Below are positions 34,610 to 44,726 of a stretch of 64,000 nucleotides of DNA, in pieces (the stretch's first letter is position 1; each line of letters opens with the position of its first letter). The translations under genes and the position numbers were made by a program. Below the pieces are notes generated by a model that saw only the letters and a program-made list of their open reading frames with translations, did not search any database and was not told the origin of the DNA. The stretch spans positions 2,666,001 to 2,730,000 of the forward strand of contig CAWCTD010000003.1 of assembly GCA_963798455.1 (NCBI GenBank), in the 5' to 3' direction. The stretch comes from CAWCTD01 sp963798455 (GTDB taxonomy: Bacteria > Acidobacteriota > Terriglobia > Bryobacterales > Bryobacteraceae).

Positions 34610-35626
34610 CTACAGAGGCGCGCTGGCGATCAGGCTTCGGTATTCGGATTCGCCGGGCAGAACGTACGGCTGGGGAAGCCCTGGCTGGCCGAAGGTCCAC
34701 AGGGCCGCGATCTGCAACGTCCCATGGCCGGAGTGCCCGGAGCCGTGCATGACGCAATCCTCGACCCATGACTGGACCGCCTGCTCGCTGAGCGCGGCGG
34801 CCTCCAGCTCAAAGGTGTTGGACTCAGGGGAATTCTCCTGGATTCCGAGGCAGAACGCTTCCCCGAACGTGCGGCCCGAGGGCCCCTCCATCTCCTCGAA
34901 GGAGCCTCCCGCACCGAGCGCGCCCCGGGAATGAATCCACTCCTGATACTGATTCGGGTCCTCGAGGATATGCGCGCGCAGCCTCCCGCAGAGCATCGTC
35001 ACCCGCGGGGCCAGGAGACGGCTCGCGCCGAAAAACTCGAGGAGGGCCTCCATCGCCTCTTGAAACGCCCCGAGGTTGCAGGCCCGGATCTCGACCCGTT
35101 GGAAGCGGCGGCCGATGACTTCATTGCGCTTCGCGGCCAATTCGAGCAGCCGCTCCTTGCTCATCTTCAGGCTGTCGGCGCGCGCCTGGAGCCATTGCTG
35201 GAGCAGCCCCGGCCCCTGTTCCGGCGTGGCCGAGGTCTGGACCTGCCGCCTGACTTGGGGATCCTCAATGAACCTCGCCCAGCCCAAGGGATGGGAGGCG
35301 GACTCCTGGATGGCGATAGCCGCCTCGGTGACGGCGCGCACCTCGTCCCGCATCGCATCCACGCCGCAGCCGGTGGCCAGCGGCATCGTAAGGCCGCCCG
35401 TGCTGTCTTCCGCGACGGTTCCATGACTCACGATGAGTATCTCGCTCTCATCGTTGTCGCCTGCCTTGTTCATTTCGTCGAGCACCTTCTCGAGGTTGAT
35501 CCCCTCCAGCGGGACGACCTGCTCGATGTGGCAATCGAGGTCGCGAGTGACGGAGGGCTCGTAAGGAAACATGCGGTAGTGTGACAGCGCCTCCGGCCAC
35601 CTCGAAGCATCGATCAGGGCGCGCAT
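34610..35626 (-). CDS. Unknown T6SS-cluster protein, possible caspase/CHAT-like fold
   Basis: A 338-aa soluble protein that I do not recognise. It has two features expected of clan CD cysteine peptidases: a hydrophobic strand ending in His-Gly (EILIVSHGTVAED, H68) and a later strand ending in Cys (RVEIRACNLGAF, C183), the spacing order of a His/Cys dyad in caspase, CHAT or DUF4347-like domains. The C-terminus has an odd His-Gly cluster, MHGSGHSGHG (H294, H298, H301). It has no signal peptide. It lies between clpV and vgrG, where adaptors or effectors are often encoded. It may be a cargo, a cargo-loading factor or a structural part; no immunity gene is evident. Confidence 0.6.
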   Translation of the reverse strand: MRALIDASRWPEALSHYRMFPYEPSVTRDLDCHIEQVVPLEGINLEKVLDEMNKAGDNDESEILIVSHGTVAEDSTGGLTMPLATGCGVDAMRDEVRAVTEAAIAIQESASHPLGWARFIEDPQVRRQVQTSATPEQGPGLLQQWLQARADSLKMSKERLLELAAKRNEVIGRRFQRVEIRACNLGAFQEAMEALLEFFGASRLLAPRVTMLCGRLRAHILEDPNQYQEWIHSRGALGAGGSFEEMEGPSGRTFGEAFCLGIQENSPESNTFELEAAALSEQAVQSWVEDCVMHGSGHSGHGTLQIAALWTFGQPGLPQPYVLPGESEYRSLIASAPL

Positions 35627-35634
35627 GAAAAGCC

Positions 35635-38291
35635 TCAGGAGTACACGAACGAGCCGTCCGCGCCGACGCCGACTTGCAGAGTGGTCATCTTCACGCCCTC
35701 GGCCATCCGCGTGAGCAGCAGACGCGAGATGTCGGGCAGCATGGTGTTGGTCAGGATGTTGTCCACGTTGCGGGCGCCGCTTTCGACTTCGGTGCAGCGG
35801 CGCGCCACTTCATCGACCAGAGCGTCGTCGTAGGTCAGCTCGATCCGGTGGTTCTCCATGAGCCGCCGCTTGATCTTGCCGAGCTTCAGCCGGATGATCT
35901 GCTTCAGCGCCTCGTCGCGGATCGGGATAGTACGGAATGATCACCATGCGCCCCAGAAACGCCGGCTTGAAGATCTTGTTCAGCTCCGGCTTGAGGGCCT
36001 TGACCAGGCCCTCGGGCGTGGGCATGGTCTCCGGATCGGCGCACAGCTTCATCATGCGTGTCGGTGCCGGCGTTGGTGGTCAGGATGATGATGGTGTTCT
36101 TGAAGTCGATCTCGCGGCCCTCGCCGTCCTCCATCTTCCCCTTGTCGAACACCTGGAAGAACAGCTCCAGCACGTCGGGATGGGCCTTCTCCACCTCGTC
36201 CAGCAGCACCACCGAGTACGGGCGCCGGCGCACCGCTTCGGTCAGCACGCCGCCCTCGCCGTAGCCCACGTATCCCGGAGGCGAGCCCTTCAGCGTGGAG
36301 ACCGTGTGCGCTTCCTGGAACTCCGACATGTTGATGGTGATCAGGTTGCGCTCGCCGCCGTACAGCAGATCGGACAGCGCCAGCGCCGTCTCCGTCTTGC
36401 CGACGCCGCTCGGGCCGACCAGCAGGAAAACGCCGACCGGCTTGTCGGGATCCTCCAGGCGCGCGCGCGAGGTGCGGATGCGCTGGCCGATCACATCCAG
36501 CGCATGGTCCTGGCCGATGACGCGCTTGCCCAGGTGCGCCTCCAGCTCCAGGACGGTCGCGATTTCGTCCTTCAGCATCTTGCCGACCGGAATGCCGGTC
36601 CAGCCGGAGATCACTTCGCCGACGATCTGCTGCGTCGACGCAGACGCGCATCAGCGGCGTCTCGCCCTGCAGCGCTGTCCAGCTCGGCGTTGAGCTTGCC
36701 AGTTCGCGCTCGCAGGTCGCGCCAGCCGGGCCGCGGCGCCGTCCCGGCCGCCGCGCGTCTTCCAGTTTCGCGCGGAGCTCGCGGATCTTGGCCACCAGGT
36801 CGCTGCTCTTCTCCCAGCGTCTCGCGCAGCCGCGGCCAGCTTGCCTTCGGCCTCCGCCTTCTGCTTCGCGATCTGCGCCAGCCGCTCGGCGTGGTCGGCG
36901 CCCGGCGGCGGACTCTCGCGCTCAGGACGCGCGTCCTGCACCGCCAGGTCGTCCAAGCGGCGCGGTGGCGTCTTCGATCGCCGGCGGCGTGGCGTTCTGG
37001 CCGAGCGCCAGCCGCGCGCAGGCCGTATCCAGCACGCTCACCGCCTTGTCGGGCAACTGGCGGTCCGGCAGGTAGCGGTGCGAGAAGCTTGACCGCGGCC
37101 GCGACGGCCTTCATCCAGGATGCGCACGTTGTGGTGCTTCTCGAGCGACGCGCACGACGCCGCGCAGCATCACCATGCACTGCTCTTCGGTCGGCTCTTC
37201 CACCTTCACCACCTGGAAGCGGCGCGCCAGGGCGGGATCCTTCTCGAAGTACTTCTTGTACTCCGACCAGGTGGTGGCGGCGATGGTGCGCAGCTCGCCG
37301 CGCGCCAGGGCGGGCTTCAGCAGATTGGCCGCGTCGTTCTGGCCGGCCTGCCCGCCGGCGCCGATCATGGTGTGGGCCTCGTCGATGAAGAGAATGATCG
37401 GCGTGGGCGAGGACTTCACTTCTTCGATGAGCCCCTTCAGCCGGTTTTCGAATTCGCCCTTGACGCCCGCGCCGGCCTGCAGCAGCGCCAGGTCGAGCGT
37501 GCGGAGCGTGACGTTCTGCAGCGGCGGCGGCACGTCGCCCTGCGCGATGCGCAGCGCGAAGCCCTCGACCACGGCCGTCTTGCCGACGCCCGCCTCGCCC
37601 GTCAGAATCGGGTTGTTCTGGCGGCGCCGCATGAGGATGTCGATCATCTGCCGGATCTCGAAATCGCGCCCCAGCACCGGATCGATCTTGCCGGTCTTGG
37701 CGTTCTCGGTGAGATTGACGGTGTACTGATCGAGGTTCGGCGTCTTGCCGCCGGCGGCTCGGGCGTCTGCCCGCGGCGCCGGGCTCTCCGGCGCGCGGCC
37801 GTGGTCGACGTCCTCGCGCGAGCGCGCCACGATGGCCACGAAGTCCTTCCGCAGGCTGTCGGCGCTGGATCTTCTGGAACTCCCTGCTGATCTCGCGCAT
37901 CATGGCGCGCCAGTTCGTCGTTGGCCGACCAGCGCCAGGATCGTGAAGCCGGTGCGAATCTGCGCGGCGTCGTAGTCGATCGAGCCGATGGTCCAGGCCT
38001 CGGTCAGCATCTTCACCAGGGTCGGGCTGATCGCCGGCGTGCGGGCGTTGCCGGACTTCAGCTTGTCGAGGCTGCGCGTCAGCTCCGCCGAGAGCCGCGA
38101 TTTGTCCACCCCGAAGTGCGTCAGGATGCGCGGCGAAGTCGCCGTCCGCTCGCATCCAGCAGCTTCATCAGGTAGTGCTCGATCTCGACGTCGTAGTGGG
38201 TGCGCGAAAGACACAGCCCCGCGGCGGCTTCCAGCGCGTTCCGCGTGGACTCGTTCAGTTTTCCGATGAGAGATTTCAGATTGACAGCCAT
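35635..38291 (-). pseudogene. clpV: ClpV (TssH), T6SS disassembly ATPase, with many frameshifts
   Basis: The frames together spell a full ClpV: MAVNLKSLIGKLNESTRNAL with EIEHYLMKLLDA (N domain, ATG 38291 behind GGAGGAG), GEAGVGKTAVVEGFALRIA (Walker A1), ILFIDEAHTMIGAG (Walker B1), LVGPSGVGKTETALAL (Walker A2), VLLDEVEKAHPDVLELFF (Walker B2), and a C-terminal piece RIELTYDDALVDEVARR. I can place 17 single-base insertions (near 38146, 38132, 37924, 37904, 37868, 37151, 37107, 37086, 36960, 36831, 36813, 36750, 36717, 36672, 36634, 36059, 35925). Removing all 17 from 2657 bases leaves 880 codons, a normal ClpV length. ClpV recycles the TssB/TssC sheath. The protein sequence is otherwise well conserved, so read error is more likely than decay. 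Confidence 0.9.
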
Positions 38292-38309
38292 AGTGTTCTC
38301 CTCCGCACC

Positions 38310-39345
38310 CTACAGTCGCAAGACGGTGTCGGCCGGGTCCCGGTCCATCGGCGCCGACTTGACCCAGGTGACCCAGCCCAGCCGCGGCGCTTGCTCGCCT
38401 TCGGCCCCCAGTTCGCAGGCGGGCACCTCTTCGCGCTTCAGAATCAGTTGTACTTCAAAACTCAGTTCGTGACCCGAGAAAAAGCCCGTGATGGCCCGGA
38501 GCGGCGCATGTGCCGTTCCCGTCGGCAGGAAGTCCAGGTAGCGGTCCAGGGGAAGCGGCCCCAGCTTGAGGCGCACACAGGACTGCAGGTCCCAGATTTC
38601 GTCGCCCACGACCGCGCCGCGGCCGAGCTGCCCCGAAGGGTTCTCGGCATCCTCAAATCGCGTCTGAGTGCCGCGATCCAGGCTGCACCAGGCGCCCACG
38701 AACTGCTCGATCTCCACAGGCACGTCGAAGTAATCGGCCAGAAGCTGCTCGAGCGCGGCCGCCGACCGCGGCCGCTGGCCCAGCAGCCCGCCGTAGAATA
38801 GCAGCGACTCGTCCTCGACCGCCTGGCGCGTCGTCAGCCCTGGCGTTCCCAGCCCTACGAAGGAGAGCAGCAGTTCCACGAAACCGGCCCGGTCGCCCCG
38901 CTCGTAGGCGATCGGGAACCGGTACTTCTCCCACGCCTGGTAGAACAGCGAGATGATCCGGTGGTTGAAAATGTCCAGGAAGTCGCGCATCGCCGTGTCG
39001 CGCGCGCGCAGCCGCTCCATCACCAGCTCGGTATAGTAGAGCGGCAGCACGCCCAGCGGGCCGGTCAGCCCCATGAAATTCACGGTCATCAGAGGCGGCC
39101 CGTCCTCGCGCAAGGTGAGGGACTGGATCTCGCTGGCCGGAAAAGTCAGGATGGCGCGGGCGGCGAAGCGCACGACTTCCGCTGCCGGCTGGTGAAAACG
39201 GCCGACCGGCTGCCGCCCGGCGAGCAGCCGCCCGAGCAGGCGCACCGCCTGGAAGAACTCGAAGCAGAAGGGTTCCTCGGCGAGCCGTGTCTGCGATCTC
39301 CTCGGGCACTACAGCAAGATCGTGTGCCCCGCCCTCGGCGGCCAT
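38310..39345 (-). CDS. tssG: TssG, T6SS baseplate protein, with one frameshift near the start
   Basis: TssG/VasB family: EPFCFEFFQAVRLLGRLL, FPASEIQSL, VNFMGLTGPLGVLPLYYTEL and FLDIFNHRIISLFYQAWEK are all hallmarks of the family. ATG 39345 overlaps the end of tssF, as usual, but the first ~20 codons are one base out of frame with the rest. One extra base near 39290 (GACACGG for GACCGG) would restore ADRLAEEPFCFEF. 1036 bases minus one gives 345 codons. From about 39290 down to 38310 the frame is intact. It forms the baseplate wedge with TssF, TssE and TssK. Confidence 0.9.
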
Positions 39346-41155
39346 TGCTTGAGAACCTCCTTCCTCTGCGGAGTCCTGACCACGAGCTGGCTGAAGCTGT
39401 TCATCGACACGTAGAGGCCCAGGAAGTACTCGAGCACGGCGGCGAACAGGTAGACGCCGCCGCCCACGAATTGCTCCTCGTCGATCTCCATCTCGACCCT
39501 GGTGCCGCGCGCGAAACTGATGCCGTACTCCGAGACCACGCGCGCGAAATGGCCGCGGCTCCCCACCCGCGTGATGCCGTCGATCTGCTTCTCCAGGTAG
39601 GTCGAATCGGAGAAGTTGTAGAGCCGGAGAATTTCCTGCAGCGCCTCTTTGCCCTCTTCCACCAGCGAAAGGTAGTTCAGCGACAGCTGCGAGATCAGTC
39701 GCCACAGCAGCGCTTTCCCCATGGGCGGGCGCAGCGTGGAGGTGGGCTTGCGCAGCGCCACGATGCTCTTGATGGCCGAAGCGCCCTCCAGCTCGAAGTC
39801 GCCGCGCTCACGGCCGAAGGGCAGCTTGGCGGGCAGATCGCGATTGGTGCACGTGCAGCGCACGGTGAGGGTGTCCACGTCCGGGTGCGCCGGTCTGCCG
39901 GAGAGATCCACCAGCGAGAGCCAGATCTCCGTTCCCTCGTCGTTCAGCCCGGCCGGAGGGGCGGCGCGTGGCGTTCCAGAACATCTGCTTCTTCTCCTGG
40001 AGCGCCGAATGCCGGTAGGAAAAGAACGGCTCGTAGTTCCTGACCTCCTGCGTCTGCGGGTTGGAGCTCAGGACCTGGTCCACGGAGAAGATCTCCAGCG
40101 CGTTCCGGCGGCGGACGTCCGGAACCACCGGGTACTCGTAGCGCGTCTGGTCCAGCAGAATCGGTTCGGCCGTCTGCGGGAAGAGGTTGATGACCGGCGA
40201 GCAGTTCAGGCGGAACGTCTTCGCCGAGACTCCCGTCTCCAGCATTTGCTGGCGCTCGCTCCGTTCGAACGGGAGATATCAGGAACAGAAGCTCGATTCT
40301 CCCGCCGAATCCCGCGCCCGTGACCTGTTCCAGGCCGGTGAGATCCAGGAAGAAGAACTTCTCGGGGAACGCGAAGTACTCCTGCAGCAGCCGGTATCCG
40401 GCGAAGGAGCGCCGCGGATACGGCAGCACGGCGTCCTCTTCGCCGAAGCCGACGGGCCGCAGGGCGCCGGAGGCCAGGGTGACCGGGGGTTTGCGGGAGT
40501 TGGGCGCGAGGTCCCGGACCACGATGCGCGTGCAGTTGATTCGAGAACAGCTCGTAGAGCGCGTGGACCAGGTTGCTTTCTCCGTTCAGGTAGAAACGCA
40601 GAGAGCGGAGATCCAGCTTGTCGAAGGCGACGTCGGGCAGGCAGGACAGCTCCACCCGGCAGGCCGCCACGGCGTCCGGGGCCCTGAGCGGCGGCTCAAG
40701 CCGGTCCGGGGTCCTCCATTGCGCCTCGGACACTACGACCGGCCAAAGCGTCGTGGTGTAGCAGGTCCGGAACTTGCAGGGCACCCCGTCCACCGGCCTC
40801 GAATAGAGCATCGAGCCGCGCGGGCACCTCCATCGCCGGATGTCAGTTTGCCCTGTTCCGGGTCGACGTGGAACTCGACCACCGTCATGGATGGGATCGG
40901 CCTCACGTAGTGCGGGTAGAGGACGCCCAGCAGGGCCTCGGAGATCTCCGGGAACTCGTCGTCGATCTTCAGGTGGACACGGGCCGCCAGGAAGGCAAAG
41001 GCTTCCACCATGCGCTCGACGTGCGGATCCTCGCAGCGATCGGGCTCGAGCAACAGGCGGGAGGCGATCTTGGGGTACTTCTCCGCGAACTCGGCTCCCA
41101 TCTGACGCAGGAAGGTCAGCTCGCGCTCGTAGTAGGCCAGAAGCTCATCCCGCAC
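39309..41155 (-). pseudogene. tssF: TssF, T6SS baseplate protein, with five frameshifts
   Basis: Pieces spell TssF/VasA from GTG 41155 (RDELLAYYERELTFLRQMG, EFAEKYPKIASRLLLEPDR) through RPVDGVPCKFRTCYTTTLWP, YRLLQEYFAFPEKFFFLDL, NCSPVINLFPQTAEPILLDQ and YEYPVVPDVRR to the end at 39309. Single extra bases are inferred near 40829, 40821, 40533, 40270 and 39954; 1847 minus five gives 614 codons, as for the family. All shifts are insertions. The two overlaps with neighbours (tssE 11 bp, tssG 37 bp) are normal for this operon. Confidence 0.9.
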
Positions 41156-41642
41156 TTGGCTCTCCCTTTACGTCGTACTCGCCGCTGGTCAGTTCCAGCA
41201 CCGTGTCGAAGGTCACGTGCTCGGGGACCGGCTCCACGCGCAGCACGCCCTCAATCTGGAAGCGCAGGACTCGGGAAGTCGGATCGGCGGACGGCGCCGG
41301 CGTCACCCGAATGGTTCGCAACCTCGGCTCAAAGGTGGCCAGCGTCGATTCCATGGTCCGCGCCAGCCGGTGATAGTCCTGTCCCGAGCTCAGACTCAGC
41401 GAGCAGATATCGGGAAGGCCGTACACGTGCAGCGATCGCTGCAACTCCGAGGAGCCTTCCGGCGGGTCTTGAATACATTGCCGGGTGTTGAGAAGCCACT
41501 CGATGTCCCGCCGGAGGCTGGCCTTCAGCTCCCGCAGAGACTGAGCCTGGCTGGGCGGCGCCTCCGTGGCGCGCTGGGGGTCCTGATCGATGAGCCGGTC
41601 CAGGACCGACAATCTTGCCGAGCGTTCGGATTTGGCCGCCAT
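41145..41642 (-). CDS. tssE: TssE, gp25-like T6SS baseplate protein
   Basis: A 165-aa protein of the gp25-like family: SVLDRLIDQDP, LKASLRRDIEWLLNTRQ, YGLPDICSLSLSSGQDYHRL and FEPRLRTIRVTPA. The motif R-x-D-I-E-x-L-L-N-T-R is the TssE signature. It initiates sheath assembly at the baseplate. It lies 3 bp after tssA and overlaps tssF by 11 bp. Its frame is intact, unlike its neighbours. Confidence 0.93.
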   Translation of the reverse strand: MAAKSERSARLSVLDRLIDQDPQRATEAPPSQAQSLRELKASLRRDIEWLLNTRQCIQDPPEGSSELQRSLHVYGLPDICSLSLSSGQDYHRLARTMESTLATFEPRLRTIRVTPAPSADPTSRVLRFQIEGVLRVEPVPEHVTFDTVLELTSGEYDVKGEPSAG

Positions 41643-41645
41643 GGG

Positions 41646-43428
41646 CTACTTGGAACAGCTCAAAGCCTGGATCGGATCCAGCCGGCAGATGCGAGAGTAG
41701 ATTCTCTGTCTCTCCTCCGGGCTGCTGTCGAGCTTGTTCATGCAGCGCAGCAAGAGAACGAGCGGCTGGGCCAGCATGTCCGGCGCTTCCCATTCCTCGA
41801 GGTTGCGCTGCTCGATCTCCTTTCCGATTTCCTCCAGGATGGGATACGCGATGCTCTCGTGGCCGCCCGCTATGCAGACCTGCGCCAACTGAGTCTTGCG
41901 CTGGAACCGGAGGCGGCCCGAGCGGACCTTCGAGATCTCCTGGCTCAAGATCCCGATGGCCTCCTGAGGCCTCTTCGCCCGCATGGCTTCCGCCGCCAGA
42001 TCGTAAGCGTCGGCAACCCGGGGCGTCTCCTCTTTCTCCAGCGCGGCCTGGACGGGCACGGGGGCAGCCTCGGGCTCGCCGGCCGGCGGGGCGAGTAATC
42101 CTTCCAGCCACGCCTGCGTCTCCGGGTTCGCCGTGGGCGTGTCGTCGGTCATGGTGGACGAGCGGAGCTGTGGGAGGTCCCGGAGCAACGCTTTCAATTC
42201 AGCGCGCAGGGCGAGGGCAATTGGCTCATACCAGCTCCCCAATTCCTCGCACGCCCGGACGACATAGCGCTGGAGGTCAAGCCAGCCCCGGCCGCAGGGG
42301 GAGGCCATGGCCGTCTCAGCGGTGTTCAGAACCTCCTCCCACTGCCCGTCCTGAGCCGAGCTGCTTCAGCTTCTGACGGACTTCCGTGGGCGGTGCTTCC
42401 AGCATCGTCTCGTCCAGGCTCGATCCACCGGCGCGCAGTTCCCCCCAGCGCAGCCCCCGCAAAAGCAGGTAGGACACGGGGCTGTAGGGCGACTCCTTCC
42501 GAAGGTATCCCGCCACGGAGGCGATGCGCTGAAAAGCGTCCTCCTGGTCGGAGGGTTCCGCGGTTACTGCCCGGCGGACACGCGCGCTGGCAGCCCGCAC
42601 CCCCGGCTCTTCAACAGGAAGGGCCTCCTCCGGCTCCTCGGCGGCCGGCGCTTCCTCCACGGCCGGCGCGCCGTGCTGGGCAAGCAGGATACGCAACGTC
42701 TGCTTCACTTCCCCAATCGCCGTCCGCAAGGGGCCGAAGCTCGGGGCTGCGTCGCCGAACTTCTCGTCGCAGAGCGTGCCGAGCGCATCCACGGATTCGA
42801 GCGCGCGATCCATGGCCGCCTGGAGGCCAGCCGTGAACTCTGACGGAGTGGCGTCGAACGCAGCGTCGAACTCCTCGGGGGCCATCTTCCCTTCGGCGAT
42901 GGCTGTTTCGCGCGCCTGGCCCTTCACCTCGTTGGCGGCAGCGTCCGCCTCGTAAGGCACGCCGCGCGATTCTTTGTAGCGGAACCAGTCCAGGCCGCTG
43001 CGCGTAAGAGGCACGTGTTTGACCGCCTCTTCGAGCCGCGTTCCCACCCACTCCAGCGGGGTGGCTCGCATCTCGGCGTCGCCGTCCTCGAGCTCGGGGT
43101 AGAGGCTGTCCCAGAAGTTCTCAAGCAGTCCGCGCAGCAGGTCCAGTCCGTCGGCCAGGCCGGCAATCCCCTGCTGACACAGCAGCGCCTCGGTGAGCCA
43201 TGCGGCTAGCTGCAGGTCTTTGCTCTTTTGGGCCAGGGCGTCGGTGGCCAGCTTGATGACCTGGGGGTAATCGGCCTTCTTGACCTCGCGCCGCCACTCT
43301 CCCTGGGAGATCTCCTCCTCCTGGCGACGGGCCTCCTTGATTTTGTCGTAGAGGGGCGAATAGTAGAGATTCTCGCCGCTGGGCGATGAGCCGGGGATCG
43401 GATCGAGGAGGTTGCCGGCGAGAGGCAT
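41646..43428 (-). pseudogene. tssA: TssA, T6SS cap/assembly protein, with one frameshift
   Basis: The N-terminal 350 residues are TssA (ImpA_N domain: NLLDPIPGSSPSGENLYYSP, GLLENFWDSLYPELEDGD). The other frame carries the rest (QDGQWEEVLNTAETAMASP, GWLDLQRYVVRACEELG and a helical C-terminal domain ending IQALSCSK). The join lies at CTCGGCTCAGG near 42358: one extra G; without it QLAQDGQWEEVL runs through. 1783 minus one gives 594 codons. TssA primes and caps the growing sheath/tube. It is adjacent to tagJ upstream and tssE downstream. Confidence 0.88.
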
Positions 43429-43444
43429 GTGCTTACCAGGTCCT

Positions 43445-44149
43445 CTACGCGCTGCCGAACTGGATCTCCCTCACCTCGAGGAAAGGGCACTCCTCGTCAT
43501 CGACAAGAAGCTGCTTCTGCCCCAAGGGAACGGCCTCGCCTTCTTCCTGTTCCGCCCAAACCGTCTGCCGCCCGAGCCGCACGGCGTCGTCGGTGTGCAG
43601 ACAGGAGAAAGGCGAGAGCACGGGCAACAGCACCTCCCCCAAATCCTGGCCCTTCATGCCGGGTCCGAGCCGGACGACCGCCGGGATCCAAAGCAGGTCC
43701 CGCAGCTTCCGCGGAGGAGAAGCCTTAATGGAGGCGATGTGCGCGAACGAAACCCAGATGTAGTTGCCGGCCGCGAAGACCTCCAACCTGCCTCCGATTC
43801 TGGGATCGGCATCCTCCACCGATTGGAACGGCTTGCCGTTGAGTGTCCCCCCCGGCGCAGCCGGTTCCACGCCCGGTTCCGGGAAGCTCTTGGCCCGGAA
43901 CAACTCGTGCCGCTGGCGCTCGGCCTGAATGGCTGCACGGTAAACGAGGGTCCCCATCTCCGCCTGGGGACCCTCCTGGGCCAAAATGTCGAGCTGCTTT
44001 CCCGCCCGGTCGTAATCCCCGGCGAAACACAGCAGCTCGAATAGGAAGGTTCGGCGCTTGGCATCCGCCGGATTATCACGAAGCTCCGCGCTGAGCGCCT
44101 GGATGGCCTCAGCCAGCCGGCCGTCCCGATATAGCTCTGTCGCGTTCAT
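43445..44149 (-). CDS. tagJ: TagJ/ImpE-type T6SS accessory protein
   Basis: A 234-aa ImpE-family protein starting MNATELYRDGRLAEAIQALS (helical repeat N-terminus) with NGKPFQSVEDADPRIGGRLE, FAAGNYIWVSFAHIASI and LPVLSPFSCLHTDDAVRLGR. In Pseudomonas, TagJ binds the TssB N-terminus and tunes ClpV recruitment to the sheath. An ATG eight codons upstream (44173) is possible but the family starts here. It lies between hcp and tssA. Confidence 0.88.
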   Translation of the reverse strand: MNATELYRDGRLAEAIQALSAELRDNPADAKRRTFLFELLCFAGDYDRAGKQLDILAQEGPQAEMGTLVYRAAIQAERQRHELFRAKSFPEPGVEPAAPGGTLNGKPFQSVEDADPRIGGRLEVFAAGNYIWVSFAHIASIKASPPRKLRDLLWIPAVVRLGPGMKGQDLGEVLLPVLSPFSCLHTDDAVRLGRQTVWAEQEEGEAVPLGQKQLLVDDEECPFLEVREIQFGSA

Positions 44150-44206
44150 GGCGTCTGATCCCGGCCTGAACAACGCGGGCGCCGGGCCAAGCTTGCGGCC
44201 GGCAGA

Positions 44207-44692
44207 TCAACCACCGACGTTCTGCTTCATGTCGTAATGGGCTTTGATCGTGCCGCCCAGAGAGCCGTCCGGTTTCTGCTCCTTGTACTCGCACTCGACC
44301 TTCGAGAAGTTAAGCGAGATTTGATCCAACGGTACCACGTCCGATGCGCCGGTGCCGCCCGTTTGGTAGCTGGACACCAGCAGGTCGGTGAATGTCCACT
44401 TCAGGTATTCCTGCTGGTCTTTCCCCGCCTTGCGGCAGGTCAGAACCGCACCCTTGATGTGTTCGCCTTGAGCGCATGCCAGCATCAGCTTGGGGCTCGA
44501 TTTGTTGACTCTCATTACGAAACTAAAGTCCTGCATCGCAACCTTTCCGGCTCCCATGCCGCCGCCATGGGATGCGGTACCGGATTGGCTCTCACCCCAA
44601 TTCCAGGATTCAATCTCGATCTCGTTCTTGTGCTTGGCGTCCTGGCTTTCGCCCTGGACACCATCGATCTTCAGGAAATAGTCAACCGCCAT
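44207..44692 (-). CDS. hcp: Hcp (TssD), T6SS tube protein
   Basis: The 161-aa protein has the Hcp features FLKIDGVQGESQDAKHKNEI, EIESWNWGESQSGT, DFSFVMRVNKSSPKLMLACA and YLKWTFTDLLVSSYQTGG. Six copies stack into hexameric rings that form the secreted tube, and effectors may ride inside. Located between tssC and tagJ. Confidence 0.96.
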   Translation of the reverse strand: MAVDYFLKIDGVQGESQDAKHKNEIEIESWNWGESQSGTASHGGGMGAGKVAMQDFSFVMRVNKSSPKLMLACAQGEHIKGAVLTCRKAGKDQQEYLKWTFTDLLVSSYQTGGTGASDVVPLDQISLNFSKVECEYKEQKPDGSLGGTIKAHYDMKQNVGG

Positions 44693-44726
44693 CCTCTTTC
44701 TCCTTCCGTTTCAACTGGTTCAAGCC

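Noticed and set aside
36611..38155. 514-codon open frame inside the clpV region on the minus strand
   Set aside because: It is a patchwork of one wrong ClpV frame; only short bits (for example MMREISREFQK) are real ClpV and the rest lies in other frames.
38653..39705. 350-codon frame overlapping tssG and tssF on the minus strand
   Set aside because: It uses a non-coding frame of both genes; only the first ~20 codons of tssG (MAAEGGAHDL) are real, because of the frameshift.
35900..40900. Programmed frameshifting as the reason for the broken T6SS genes
   Set aside because: There are too many shifts, all are +1 insertions at varied sites, and none has a slippery heptamer with a following structure.
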